Assembly: GCF_000687915.1 (NCBI RefSeq)
Contig: NZ_JHZY01000004.1
Span: 441,501-505,500, forward strand
Direction of reading: 5' to 3'
Source: Leeuwenhoekiella sp. MAR_2009_132
GTDB lineage: Bacteria > Bacteroidota > Bacteroidia > Flavobacteriales > Flavobacteriaceae
DNA length: 64,000 bases
The translations under genes were made by a program, and so were the position numbers. Below the pieces are notes generated by a model. It searched no databases, had not been told where the DNA came from, and worked only from the letters and a program-made list of their open reading frames with translations. The stretch's first letter is position 1; the number at the start of each line of letters is the position of its first letter. Below, piece after piece: positions 17,376 to 27,694 of the stretch.

Positions 17376-17807
17376 ATGTTACTGAATGTTTCTTACAATA
17401 ACCCGGAAATAAAACGAAAAATTAATGCTGAGGTAGGTGCGCCATTTACACTGCGTGAACGTATAAAAATGCGCGGCATTGGCTCTTCAAAATTATTTAT
17501 AACGACCACAAGCATTGAGATTCATAACCTGCTCATTCTTGACAGTTATGTTGATACGTGCAATATAGAAATGCGCCCGAATGGTATTATCGTTGGTTTT
17601 AGATCATTACTAGAATCCTATGCGCTAATAATACCGTATTACAAACTCACCTTATACAAAGGCAAGGCTGAAGAATACAGTATTTACAGAGATAATTATT
17701 TTATAAAAATACGAGCTAAAGCTAAAGACAAAACTACCCACAGTTTTATCAAAAAAATAATGGATTATAAAGCAGAAAACTTACCAGAACTTCCCGAAGG
17801 TATGTAG
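17376..17807 (+). CDS. Hypothetical protein, soluble
   Basis: A 143-residue basic protein with no signal peptide and no strong membrane helix. The central part alternates hydrophobic and polar residues (TTTSIEIHNLLILDSYVD, GIIVGFRSLLESYALIIPYYKL), which suggests a beta-rich fold like small PH-like domains. The C-terminus is a charged helix. I do not recognise a characterised family. It stands between argS (divergent) and the SDR gene, which starts about 60 bases later on the same strand. Confidence 0.75.
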   Translation: MLLNVSYNNPEIKRKINAEVGAPFTLRERIKMRGIGSSKLFITTTSIEIHNLLILDSYVDTCNIEMRPNGIIVGFRSLLESYALIIPYYKLTLYKGKAEEYSIYRDNYFIKIRAKAKDKTTHSFIKKIMDYKAENLPELPEGM

Positions 17808-17868
17808 TTTGAGTACCTAACAGTACCTTAAATAGTTTTAGTAATACCTATCTTTATAAAAATGCTTT

Positions 17869-19305
17869 ATGAAAATTTTACTCACAGGCGCTAATGGCTA
17901 CATTGGCATGCGTTTGCTACCTATGTTGCTTGAGCAAGGGCACGAAATTATTTGTGCTGTTAGAGACAAAAACCGGCTATCTGTAAATGCGCGCACACGC
18001 GAACGTATTGCAATTGTAGAAATAGATTTTCTCGAAGAACCAGACTTAAACAAGCTTCCTAAAGATTTAGACGCAGCTTATTATCTTATTCACTCAATGA
18101 CCTCATCTACATCAGACTTTGATGAGAAAGAAGAACGGTCTGCACAAAACTTTAATAAATACCTCGCGGAAACTGCTTGTAAGCAAGTAATATACCTGAG
18201 TGGTATTGTTAATGAAGAAAACTTAAGCAAGCATCTTAGATCCCGTAAACAAGTAGAAGATACTTTGTATCAGGGAAATTTTAATCTTACTGTTTTAAGA
18301 GCTGCGATAATTGTAGGATCAGGAAGTTCGTCATTTGAAATTATACGTGATTTATGTGAAAAACTACCTGTGATGATCACTCCTAAATGGGTCACCACCC
18401 GTTGCCAACCGATTGCAATTCGCAATGTATTACAATTCTTATCTGGTGTTTTAGGAAATGACAAATGTTATAATGAATCATTTGACATTGGCGGTCCAGA
18501 TATTCTTTCTTACAAAGAGATGATGTTGCTCTACGCTAAAATACGCGGTCTGTCACTTACCATTATTAATGTACCGATAATGAGTCCTAAAATATCTTCC
18601 TATTGGTTATATTTTGTAACCTCCACGAGTTACAAACTTGCGTTAAATCTGGTAGACAGTATGCGCGTTGAAGTAATTACCAGAGACACCAGATTACAGG
18701 AATTACTCAATATAAAACCGCTCACCTACACAGAGGCTATCAAATTGGCTTTTGAAAAGATAGAACAAAATCAAGTTGTCTCAAGCTGGAAAGACTCTAT
18801 GGTAAGCGGAAGATTTAGAAAAGATGTAAGTGAATATATTAAAGTTCCTGAATTTGGTTGTTTAAAAGATCGACAAAGAATACAACTAAAAAATCCCGAA
18901 CAAGCACTAGAAAATATTTGGTCTATAGGGGGAAATCGTGGCTGGTATTATGCAAATAGACTTTGGAAGATACGCGGATTTATAGATAAAATTTTTGGTG
19001 GTGTAGGACTTAGAAGAGGACGCACCCATTCTCACGAACTATATGAGGGAGATTCTCTTGATTTCTGGAGAGTATTATTAGCCGATAAAAAAGAAAAAAG
19101 ATTATTGCTTTTTGCTGAAATGAAAGTACCGGGCGAAGCCTGGTTAGATTGGGAAATTGATGATCATAATGTACTGCATCAAACAGCTACCTTTAGACCT
19201 CGGGGGCTTTGGGGTAGATTGTACTGGTTTAGCATGTTACCTTTTCACTATTTCATTTTTGATGGAATGATTCGGAGTATCGCAAAATATAATCCTAAAA
19301 AATAA
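17869..19305 (+). CDS. SDR-family NAD(P)-binding protein with DUF2867 domain
   Basis: A 478-residue two-domain protein. The first 300 residues form an atypical short-chain dehydrogenase/reductase with the nucleotide motif LLTGANGYIGMRLL (residues 4-17) and a YbjT/NmrA-like layout (AAYYLIHSM, VIYLSGIVNE). The last 170 residues (WSIGGNRGWYYANRLWKIRGF ... FDGMIRSIAK) match DUF2867, often fused to such SDRs in flavobacteria. The classical YxxxK active site is not obvious, so it may bind rather than turn over a substrate. The BCCT transporter gene follows closely on the same strand. Confidence 0.88.
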   Translation: MKILLTGANGYIGMRLLPMLLEQGHEIICAVRDKNRLSVNARTRERIAIVEIDFLEEPDLNKLPKDLDAAYYLIHSMTSSTSDFDEKEERSAQNFNKYLAETACKQVIYLSGIVNEENLSKHLRSRKQVEDTLYQGNFNLTVLRAAIIVGSGSSSFEIIRDLCEKLPVMITPKWVTTRCQPIAIRNVLQFLSGVLGNDKCYNESFDIGGPDILSYKEMMLLYAKIRGLSLTIINVPIMSPKISSYWLYFVTSTSYKLALNLVDSMRVEVITRDTRLQELLNIKPLTYTEAIKLAFEKIEQNQVVSSWKDSMVSGRFRKDVSEYIKVPEFGCLKDRQRIQLKNPEQALENIWSIGGNRGWYYANRLWKIRGFIDKIFGGVGLRRGRTHSHELYEGDSLDFWRVLLADKKEKRLLLFAEMKVPGEAWLDWEIDDHNVLHQTATFRPRGLWGRLYWFSMLPFHYFIFDGMIRSIAKYNPKK

Positions 19306-19361
19306 GAACTATCAGACCCACAAAAATCTTTAAGGATGCGCTACTGCTTAAAACAGCAATT

Positions 19362-20822
19362 GTGATTCTATTAATTATATGTTTTTTCTTTTATGCTTTT
19401 ACTGAAGAGAGTTATAACATAATTGAGAATATATCTCTCGAAGTTCGAAACTACTTCGGCCAATTTTACCTGGTTCTGGGTTTATGTTGTGTTCTTATAT
19501 TAGTCGCTGTGGCAATTTCTAAATGGGGAACTTATAAACTGGGAAAATCTAATGAAAAACCTGCATTTTCAAGAATGGCCTGGGTCTCGATGCTTTACAG
19601 TGCAGGAATGGGAGCCGGTATTTTATTAAGAGCCGTACAAGAACCTGTTTATATGCTTTTAAATCCCCCTATAAATACCAATGCATCTAAACAAACAATC
19701 GCTCTTGAATTTACATTTTACCAGTGGGGATTTACGGCATGGGCATTTTATGCACTTTTTGCTTTAGCCATAGGTACAGCAGTTTTTAAATTTAGCAGAC
19801 CTGTTTTAACCAGTAGTACAATATTCAACAACTTAGAAAATAAAGAACATAAATTAAAATTTACCGGAAGATTTATAATTGACCTTTTGACCCTGCTTAC
19901 AACGGTATTTGGTCTTGTTGCAGCCGTAGGTTTAGGTGCCAGCCAAATTAAAGGCGGCTTAGATCATTTACTCGGAATTACATTAAGTTCTAACTACATC
20001 ATAGCACTTATTCTAGTAGTAGGCGTACTCTCTTTAACTTCAGCATTAAGCGGTGTTGAAAAAGGTATTAAGCGTTTATCTACTGCAAATATTTACCTCA
20101 CCCTCGCATTACTTTTCTTTGTCATTATACAAAGCGATGTAATAGCCATACTAAAACAATTTGCAATATCATTTTATCATTATGTTGTAGACTTTATACC
20201 TATGAGCCTTGCGCTGGGTAACTACAATCCCGGCACGCAATTCCTAACAGATTGGACCTATTATTACTGGGCATTCTGGATAGCCTGGGCACCGTTTACA
20301 GGTATTTTTATCGCTCGTATTAGTCGCGGAAGAACCATTAGAGAAATAATAATAGGAGTACTACTTCTTCCCTCTTTAGGAACATTCCTGTGGTTTACAG
20401 TTTTTGGGCAGTCAGCATTTGAACTTATAACAAGTTGGCAAATGTATTCAGGAGAATTTGATAATGTATTTACGTCGCTTTTTGTATTTCTATCTAATTA
20501 CCCGCTTCAGGTTGTTGTAAATAGTATAGTTGTTTTATTACTTATAGGTTTTTTAGTTACTTCATTAGATTCTGCAATCTATGTATTAAGCACATTTACT
20601 TCTACTGCAACAAAAGAACCTTCAAAGAGTCACCGTATTTTATGGAGTATAATTCTCACTCTAAGTGCGGTAGGCCTCGTTATATTAGGATTTGTACGTA
20701 AAGAAAGTAATGTATTAATAGCCGCACAAAAGTTGCTCATAATAACATCACTGCCTCTAAGTTTATTTATGGTTTGGATGATTCTTAAATGGTTAATGAA
20801 CCTGAGTCACTGGAAAAAATAG
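19362..20822 (+). CDS. BCCT-family (betaine/choline/carnitine) transporter
   Basis: An inner-membrane transporter of about 12 helices for compatible solutes. The Gly-rich helix motif is SAGMGAGILLRAVQEP, and the tryptophan-rich signature YYYWAFWIAWAPFTGIFIARISRGRTIRE (given in part: WAFWIAWAPF) is clear. The start is unsettled. The first standard codon is a GTG at 19362, which gives 486 residues and cuts into the first helix. The open frame extends back to a stop at 19296 with only a CTG or ATT/ATC codons as alternatives. It lies 56 bases after the SDR gene and may be co-transcribed. Likely cargo is glycine betaine or a similar zwitterion. Confidence 0.9.
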   Translation: MILLIICFFFYAFTEESYNIIENISLEVRNYFGQFYLVLGLCCVLILVAVAISKWGTYKLGKSNEKPAFSRMAWVSMLYSAGMGAGILLRAVQEPVYMLLNPPINTNASKQTIALEFTFYQWGFTAWAFYALFALAIGTAVFKFSRPVLTSSTIFNNLENKEHKLKFTGRFIIDLLTLLTTVFGLVAAVGLGASQIKGGLDHLLGITLSSNYIIALILVVGVLSLTSALSGVEKGIKRLSTANIYLTLALLFFVIIQSDVIAILKQFAISFYHYVVDFIPMSLALGNYNPGTQFLTDWTYYYWAFWIAWAPFTGIFIARISRGRTIREIIIGVLLLPSLGTFLWFTVFGQSAFELITSWQMYSGEFDNVFTSLFVFLSNYPLQVVVNSIVVLLLIGFLVTSLDSAIYVLSTFTSTATKEPSKSHRILWSIILTLSAVGLVILGFVRKESNVLIAAQKLLIITSLPLSLFMVWMILKWLMNLSHWKK

Positions 20823-20824
20823 AT

Positions 20825-21757
20825 TTATTTTCTAGGAAGAAAAATTTCTGCCATCATACAACGGGCACTACCTCCACCACACGTTTCAATAGTTTCTAAA
20901 TCACTGCTAAGAATCTCACTGTATTTAGATATACTTTCTATCTGACCTTTATTTAACGATTGATGTGCACTCGAGCTCATTACCAGATATTTTTTACCTT
21001 CAGCATTAGCAACCTGAAGCATATTGCCGGCAAATTGATGCATTTGTTTCTCAGAAATGGAAATGATTTCTTTACCTGATTCCTTTAGCTGATTCAGTAC
21101 AAATTTTCGCTCTTTCTTATCATCTATACACTCTAAACAAATCACACAAAACTCTTCTGCTACACACATCATAACATTTGTATGATAGATGGGCAGACGT
21201 TTACCCTCAACAGATTGATACGCAGTGAAAATAACTGGAAGATACTCAAACTCTTCACAAAATTCGATAAACAAATCTTCGTCTGCACGTGCAGAAAGTG
21301 CACAATAGGCTTTCTCATTTATTCGATCTAAAATGATACTTCCTGTACCTTCTAAAAAAAGGCCTTCCTCTTCTGCTTCTGTATAGTCAATGATATTATT
21401 AATTATAAATCCTGATTCTTCTAGAAGGGTAAAGAACTCTTCTCGGCGCTCTTTTCTTCTATTTTCTGCATACATGGGGTAAATAGCAATATTTCCATTC
21501 TCATGGGTACTTACCCAATTATTCGGGAATATTGAATCTGGAGTATCTAATGTTTTATCATCATCTAAAATAAGTACGTTAATACCGGCAGTTTTTAACT
21601 TTGATACAAACTTATCGAACTCCCCTTGTGCCTTTTTGTTTATTTCATCATTTTTAAGAGCTAACTCTTCTTGAAAGTAATTATTAACGGCGGTTTGTTC
21701 ATTCATTCTAAATGCAACAGGGCGCACCATTAACACAGTATCAGTAACTTGTTTCAT
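20825..21757 (-). CDS. ctlX: Citrulline utilisation hydrolase-type amidinotransferase-fold protein
   Basis: A 310-residue member of the guanidino-modifying (arginine deiminase/amidinotransferase) superfamily, CtlX type. It begins MKQVTDTVLMVRPVAFRMNEQTA, as family members do, and has the fold's FPNNWVSTHENG segment, a mid-protein YHTNVMMC with the catalytic His, and the C-terminal nucleophile in CGGGSARCMMAEIFLPR. The ATG at 21757 is chosen over a TTG five codons upstream. It would hydrolyse a citrulline- or arginine-like substrate; true specificity is inferred from family only. It converges with the BCCT gene and lies 3' of a second family member. Confidence 0.88.
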   Translation of the reverse strand: MKQVTDTVLMVRPVAFRMNEQTAVNNYFQEELALKNDEINKKAQGEFDKFVSKLKTAGINVLILDDDKTLDTPDSIFPNNWVSTHENGNIAIYPMYAENRRKERREEFFTLLEESGFIINNIIDYTEAEEEGLFLEGTGSIILDRINEKAYCALSARADEDLFIEFCEEFEYLPVIFTAYQSVEGKRLPIYHTNVMMCVAEEFCVICLECIDDKKERKFVLNQLKESGKEIISISEKQMHQFAGNMLQVANAEGKKYLVMSSSAHQSLNKGQIESISKYSEILSSDLETIETCGGGSARCMMAEIFLPRK

Positions 21758-21844
21758 AGGGAAAATTTTCAAGCAAATGTAGAATACGTATTTTGATTGT
21801 GCACACGATTTTCCTACGCATTTAAATGTAAATTTTAAAGTATT

Positions 21845-22759
21845 TCACTCTCTAATTAAAGGAAGTGTACTACATCTTAAAAGTCCTTCTTGCTTAGATA
21901 TTTCGGCATAAGGAACTTCTTCTACTGTAATACCTTTACTGCGAAGCCACGTGTTTAATCTGGTGAAATTTCGTTCAGATATTACAACATCTTGAGATAT
22001 AGAAAAAATGTTTGAATTCATACTAAACATTTCATCAGAATCTATCTCAAAGACATTTTCTTTACCAAAATGATTTAATAACCACTCATATTCTTCCTCT
22101 ATTAAAAAACCATTTTTATGTAGAATGGCATATTTATCTCCAACGGGTTGAAAACAGCAATCTAAATGAAGGGCGTTTTCATAAGGATTTACGTTAGATT
22201 TTCTAAGATTGAAAGACATAACCTTTTTTTCAGGAAATGTTTGCTGTAAAAATTTTACTGCAAGCATATTTGTACGTGCAATAATATAATCTGAATAATC
22301 TGGTTCTCTATAAACTCCCACTAAAATGTAATCTCCCACAGGCATTACATCACCCCCTTCAATGTGAGCCTCTTCAGGAAATCGTATTATTTTATCGGGA
22401 TCTATTTGAGCTAAAACATGCTCAATAGCTTCGATTTCCTGTTCTCTATCTGGTAATATATTTGCTTTTATAAATATATCATCAATTACAAAACCTATAT
22501 CTCTAGTAAATATTTGGTTATAATTCTCAATTAATTTGGGTCTAAAAACCTGTACCCCATATTTATTAAAAACTTCTTCTACAGCTTCTATCTCACTTAC
22601 CATATCCTCCTCTTTAGGATAGGTATTTGATTTAATATACAACATAGATTTAGGGTCGTATGCATCTTCAAGAGCAGGCACGCCACCATTGCTTTTTGCG
22701 GTTCCTAATATCACAGAACGAAGACGTGAGGTCTCATCGTTTATATTAAGTTTTATCAT
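21845..22759 (-). CDS. Dimethylarginine dimethylaminohydrolase / arginine deiminase-fold protein
   Basis: A 304-residue hydrolase of the same guanidino-modifying superfamily. It shows FTRDIGFVI (substrate Asp), HIEGGDVMPVGDYILVG, the catalytic His in ALHLDCCFQPV and the C-terminal nucleophile Cys in LLRCSTLPLIRE. Length and motifs fit DDAH-like or arginine-deiminase-like enzymes that release citrulline. It lies 73 bases upstream of ctlX in the same direction, and the two may act on successive or related substrates. Exact substrate is not determined by the sequence. Confidence 0.86.
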   Translation of the reverse strand: MIKLNINDETSRLRSVILGTAKSNGGVPALEDAYDPKSMLYIKSNTYPKEEDMVSEIEAVEEVFNKYGVQVFRPKLIENYNQIFTRDIGFVIDDIFIKANILPDREQEIEAIEHVLAQIDPDKIIRFPEEAHIEGGDVMPVGDYILVGVYREPDYSDYIIARTNMLAVKFLQQTFPEKKVMSFNLRKSNVNPYENALHLDCCFQPVGDKYAILHKNGFLIEEEYEWLLNHFGKENVFEIDSDEMFSMNSNIFSISQDVVISERNFTRLNTWLRSKGITVEEVPYAEISKQEGLLRCSTLPLIRE

Positions 22760-22791
22760 AAAATGTAATTATCAAAAATATATAAACATAA

Positions 22792-22823
22792 AGCGGGTTT
22801 CTGACAATGATCAAAAACCCGCT
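22792..22823 (-). terminator. Terminator-like hairpin after gltA
   Basis: AGCGGGTTT (22792-22800) pairs with AAACCCGCT (22815-22823) across a 14-base loop, 24 bases beyond the gltA stop. The following T tract is weak, so some read-through into the hydrolase pair is possible. Confidence 0.65.
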
Positions 22824-22846
22824 ATTATAATAGAAAACCAGAAGGT

Positions 22847-24133
22847 TTAGCGCTCTTCCATAGGTTTAAATGATCTCAAAGTCTCTCCTATATAAACCTG
22901 ACGAGGTCTTCCTATAGGCTCTTTGCGTAAACGCATTTCTCTCCATTGTGCAATCCAACCCGGTATACGACCCATTGCAAACATTACTGTAAACATTTCG
23001 ACGGGTATACCTAAAGCACGATAAATTATACCTGAATAGAAATCAACATTAGGATATAACTTACGCTTTACAAAGTAATCATCTTCTAAAGCTTCTTTCT
23101 CAAGCCCCTTAGCTATTGTCAATACCTCGTCATTTATACCTAGTTGCTCTAGTACATCATCTGCAGCCTTTTTAATAATTTTTGCTCTGGGATCAAAATT
23201 TTTGTAAACTCTATGACCAAAGCCCATTAGACGGAAAGGATCTTCTTTGTCCTTAGCTTTTTGCATGTATTTTTTAGTATCACCCCCATCTGCTTTAATA
23301 GCTTCAAGCATTTCTATAACTGCTTGATTTGCTCCTCCGTGCAATGGTCCCCAAAGTGCCGAAATACCCGCTGAGATTGAAGCAAATAAACCTGCGTGTG
23401 AAGAACCTACTATACGTACGGTAGATGTAGAACAGTTTTGCTCGTGATCTGCGTGTAAGATTAAGAGTTTATCAATAGCCTCAATAATTACAGGATCTAC
23501 TTTGTACTCGCTATTAGGCTTAGAAAACATCATTTTATGTAAGTTTTCTACGTAGCCTAAACTGTCATCACCATAATCAAGAGGTTTACTCATTTTAGTA
23601 CGCATTGTCCAGGCTACTAAAACAGGAAATTTACCCAATAGTTTAACAATAGCTTTATACATATCTTCTTCAGAATCAACATTTACCGCTCCAGGATTAA
23701 ATGCTGTTAATGCAGAAGTAAGTGAAGCTAAAACCCCCATAGGATGAGCAGATTTAGGAAAACCATTCAAGATTTTCTTTATATCTTCATCTACGTGATT
23801 TTCTTCTTTAATATCATTATGAAACTTTTTAAGCTCATCTTGAGTAGGCAGCTCACCAAAAATTAAAAGATAAACAACTTCTAAAAAAGAAGCTTTTTCT
23901 GCAAGTTCCTCAATAGAATAGCCTCTATATCGTAATATGCCTTCCTCTCCGTTTAAAAATGTAATTGCGCTTTCACAACTACCCGTATTTTTATAACCAG
24001 GATCTATAGTAGTATAACCACCAGTTACAGCTCTTAGAGTAGCTATATCGATTGCATTTTCATTTTCAGTGCCTGTAATAACAGGAAATTCATAGGATTT
24101 ACCCTCAATTGTCAACGTAGCATTATCTGCCAT
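22847..24133 (-). CDS. gltA: Citrate synthase
   Basis: A 428-residue enzyme that condenses acetyl-CoA and oxaloacetate to citrate at the entry of the TCA cycle. The catalytic triad is visible as His265 (PLHGGANQ), His307 (FGHRVYKNFDPR) and Asp364 (PNVDFYSG); the oxaloacetate-binding HADHEQNCSTST lies at about 227-238. The length and N-terminal beta domain are those of the Gram-negative hexameric type, which is allosterically inhibited by NADH in some species. The promoter lies 50 bases upstream, and a hairpin follows the stop. Confidence 0.97.
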   Translation of the reverse strand: MADNATLTIEGKSYEFPVITGTENENAIDIATLRAVTGGYTTIDPGYKNTGSCESAITFLNGEEGILRYRGYSIEELAEKASFLEVVYLLIFGELPTQDELKKFHNDIKEENHVDEDIKKILNGFPKSAHPMGVLASLTSALTAFNPGAVNVDSEEDMYKAIVKLLGKFPVLVAWTMRTKMSKPLDYGDDSLGYVENLHKMMFSKPNSEYKVDPVIIEAIDKLLILHADHEQNCSTSTVRIVGSSHAGLFASISAGISALWGPLHGGANQAVIEMLEAIKADGGDTKKYMQKAKDKEDPFRLMGFGHRVYKNFDPRAKIIKKAADDVLEQLGINDEVLTIAKGLEKEALEDDYFVKRKLYPNVDFYSGIIYRALGIPVEMFTVMFAMGRIPGWIAQWREMRLRKEPIGRPRQVYIGETLRSFKPMEER

Positions 24134-24183
24134 TATATTATATGTTTTAGCTAATTATCAAAAAATTCAAGTGTTGCTAAAAT

Positions 24184-24211
24184 ACAAAATTAAGAGAGAT
24201 TACTAAAGCAA
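24184..24211 (-). promoter_or_regulatory. Candidate vegetative promoter of gltA
   Basis: On the minus strand TTTG (24208-24211), a 16-base spacer and TAATTTTG (24184-24191) fit the Bacteroidota -33/-7 consensus, with a slightly short spacer. The box is about 50 bases before the gltA ATG. Confidence 0.5.
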
Positions 24212-24368
24212 ATAGGGCATTCACGAGGTTAAAAAAAACAAAATAATTTGACAACCGGTTTATATAGACAGCTATTTTAAAACAATAAAGTTTTAACCTC
24301 TAAAATGAAAAATGATCTCAATAAAATATCTGAAATAATAAGGAGTTTTCTAAACCTCTTTAAATCAA

Positions 24369-24392
24369 AAAAACACCCATATGGGTGTTTTT
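24369..24392 (-). terminator. Terminator of eno
   Basis: A perfect 24-base palindrome centred on CCCATATGGG with A/T tracts on both sides gives a hairpin plus T run on the minus strand, about 20 bases after the eno stop codon. Confidence 0.8.
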
Positions 24393-24413
24393 AAATTATA
24401 TTTTTTAATAAGA

Positions 24414-25709
<1,296 letters not shown>

Positions 25710-25912
25710 TTAAAATTGATTAGTTCTTTTAGTATGCGCAATATACTGAATAAGCCAGTATTTATAAACCTTAGCAAGTGGTTTAGCTGTAATTTAATGA
25801 TAATTTAAAACTACAAGCCCAGATATAAAATACTTACAAAACCTATTAAGAAATGGCTATTTTTATCACATTTCTATAATTTCTTAAAAGTGTTATTTAT
25901 CTGGTTTTATGC

Positions 25913-27025
25913 TTATGCAGTTTTCTTTTTCATTAAACCTATAAATTCATCAAATAAATAGGTCGCATCATTAGGACCAGGCCCAGCTTCAGGATGATAT
26001 TGAACTGAAAAACAAGCTTTGTCTTTCATCCTTAAACCCATAACCGTATTGTCATTTAAATGTTGATGTGTAACTTCTAAATTAGCATTTGATTTAGCCT
26101 CCTCATAATTTACCGAAAACCCATGATTTTGAGAAGTAATCTCGCCTTTACCTGAGACATGATTCATCACAGGGTGATTTATTCCTCTATGCCCGTGGTG
26201 CATTTTGAAAGTACTTATACCATTTGCTAGTGCAATTATTTGATGACCTAAACATATCCCAAAAAGTGGTTTATCGGCAGCTAAAATATTCTTTGTGGTC
26301 TCTATAACTTGCTTCAAAGGATCTGGATCTCCAGGCCCGTTCGAAAGAAAATAGCCGTCGGGATTCCAGGATTCCATTTCTTCAAATGTAGCATTGTAAG
26401 GAAATACCTTAATATATATATCACGTGAAACCATATTACGCAAGATATTTTTCTTAATTCCCAAATCAAGAGCAGCCACTTTGTATGATGCATTTTCATC
26501 ACCAAAAAAATAGGGCTCTTTGGTTGACACTTTTGACGCCAATTCCAGACCATTCATATCTGGTACGTTTGCTAATTGTTTTTTGAGTGCCTCTATATTA
26601 TCGACATCTGTAGAAATTACAGCATTCATAGCACCATTATCTCTTATGTAAGAAACCAAAGCCCGGGTATCTACGTCTGAAATTGCGAATAGATTATTCT
26701 TATCAAGAAAAGATTGCAAAGACTCATCAACACGAGTACGTGAATAATTATAACTAAAATTACGGCAAATTAAACCTGCAATCTTCACAGAACCAGATTC
26801 GGTCTCATCATTATTGCCACCATAGTTACCTATGTGAGCATTTGTAGTAACCATTAACTGACCAAAATAAGACGGATCAGTAAAAATCTCCTGATATCCG
26901 GTCATACCGGTATTAAAACAAACTTCTCCAAAGGCTGTACCTTCTTTGTCTCCTACAGCTTTACCATAAAAAATAGTTCCGTCAGCAAGTAGAATTAATG
27001 CTTTACGATTGGTTTGATACTTCAT
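25913..27025 (-). CDS. carA: Carbamoyl-phosphate synthase small subunit
   Basis: A 370-residue glutamine amidotransferase subunit that delivers ammonia to the large subunit CarB for pyrimidine and arginine synthesis. The N-terminal CPSase domain (residues 1-150, FNTGMTGYQEIFTDPSY) is followed by a class I GATase domain with the nucleophile Cys258 in FGICLGHQ and the His-Glu pair in YHPEAGPGPND. carB is not adjacent. The gene lies downstream of the ribosomal-operon terminator, and a candidate -7 box sits in front of it. Confidence 0.96.
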   Translation of the reverse strand: MKYQTNRKALILLADGTIFYGKAVGDKEGTAFGEVCFNTGMTGYQEIFTDPSYFGQLMVTTNAHIGNYGGNNDETESGSVKIAGLICRNFSYNYSRTRVDESLQSFLDKNNLFAISDVDTRALVSYIRDNGAMNAVISTDVDNIEALKKQLANVPDMNGLELASKVSTKEPYFFGDENASYKVAALDLGIKKNILRNMVSRDIYIKVFPYNATFEEMESWNPDGYFLSNGPGDPDPLKQVIETTKNILAADKPLFGICLGHQIIALANGISTFKMHHGHRGINHPVMNHVSGKGEITSQNHGFSVNYEEAKSNANLEVTHQHLNDNTVMGLRMKDKACFSVQYHPEAGPGPNDATYLFDEFIGLMKKKTA

Positions 27026-27057
27026 GTTGTTCTTTTAAAATACTAATTGAATTGTGG

Positions 27058-27065
27058 CAAAATTA
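27058..27065 (-). promoter_or_regulatory. Candidate -7 box (TAATTTTG) for carA
   Basis: On the minus strand TAATTTTG matches TANNTTTG and lies 32 bases before the carA ATG and just after the ribosomal terminator. No clear -33 TTG is seen, so the call is tentative. Confidence 0.4.
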
Positions 27066-27073
27066 ATTATAAA

Positions 27074-27106
27074 AAAAAGGATAAACCTAAACGGCTTATC
27101 CTTTTT
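27074..27106 (-). terminator. Terminator of the ribosomal superoperon
   Basis: AAAAAGGATAA (27074-27084) pairs with TTATCCTTTTT (27096-27106) around an 11-base loop. It lies 28 bases after the rplQ stop and separates the ribosomal operon from carA. Confidence 0.85.
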
Positions 27107-27133
27107 AAAATTTATTCGATATTAAAGAAATTG

Positions 27134-27631
27134 CTATTCTTCTTCATCAGAACCTTTGGTCTCTTTTTTAGGAGCTTCCTTTTTAGTAGCAGCAGCATCA
27201 GCTTCTGTATTAGCAACTTTCTTACCGGCTCTACGAGTAGATTTTTTCTTAGTTTTACCTAAGTTATAAATCTCATTGTAATCAACAAGCTCGATCATCG
27301 CCATATCAGCGTTGTCACCTAAACGATTACCTAACTTGATAATACGCGTATAACCACCTGGACGATCTCCTACCTTTACAGCAACATCTCTAAATAATTC
27401 TGCCACTGCATCTTTTTGACGCAATTTGCTCATTACGATACGACGATTATGTGTAGTATCTACTTTAGATTTTGTAACAATAGGTTCTACAAATTGCTTA
27501 AGCGCCTTGGCCTTAGCTACTGTAGTATTGATACGTTTATGCTCAATTAGAGAACATGCCATATTTGCAAGCATAGATTTTCTATGTGCTGTCTGGCGTC
27601 CTAAATGATTTATTTTTTTTCCGTGTCTCAT
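27134..27631 (-). CDS. rplQ: 50S ribosomal protein L17
   Basis: A 165-residue protein. The core ([21 protein letters not shown], 1-21 in part; [13 protein letters not shown]) is standard L17, and a charged C-terminal extension rich in Lys, Ala and Glu (about residues 125-165) is typical of Bacteroidota. It is the last gene of the ribosomal superoperon, before a terminator, 63 bases after rpoA. Confidence 0.97.
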   Translation of the reverse strand: MRHGKKINHLGRQTAHRKSMLANMACSLIEHKRINTTVAKAKALKQFVEPIVTKSKVDTTHNRRIVMSKLRQKDAVAELFRDVAVKVGDRPGGYTRIIKLGNRLGDNADMAMIELVDYNEIYNLGKTKKKSTRRAGKKVANTEADAAATKKEAPKKETKGSDEEE

Positions 27632-27694
27632 GACATTTTAATTTAAGCAAACATCTTGCTCTACCCTTTTTGAGGAGCAAATTATGCTGCGTTA

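Noticed and set aside
24134..24413. Possible tRNA or small gene between gltA and eno
   Set aside because: No cloverleaf-like pairing, no CCA and no ORF; it holds only the gltA promoter and the eno terminator.
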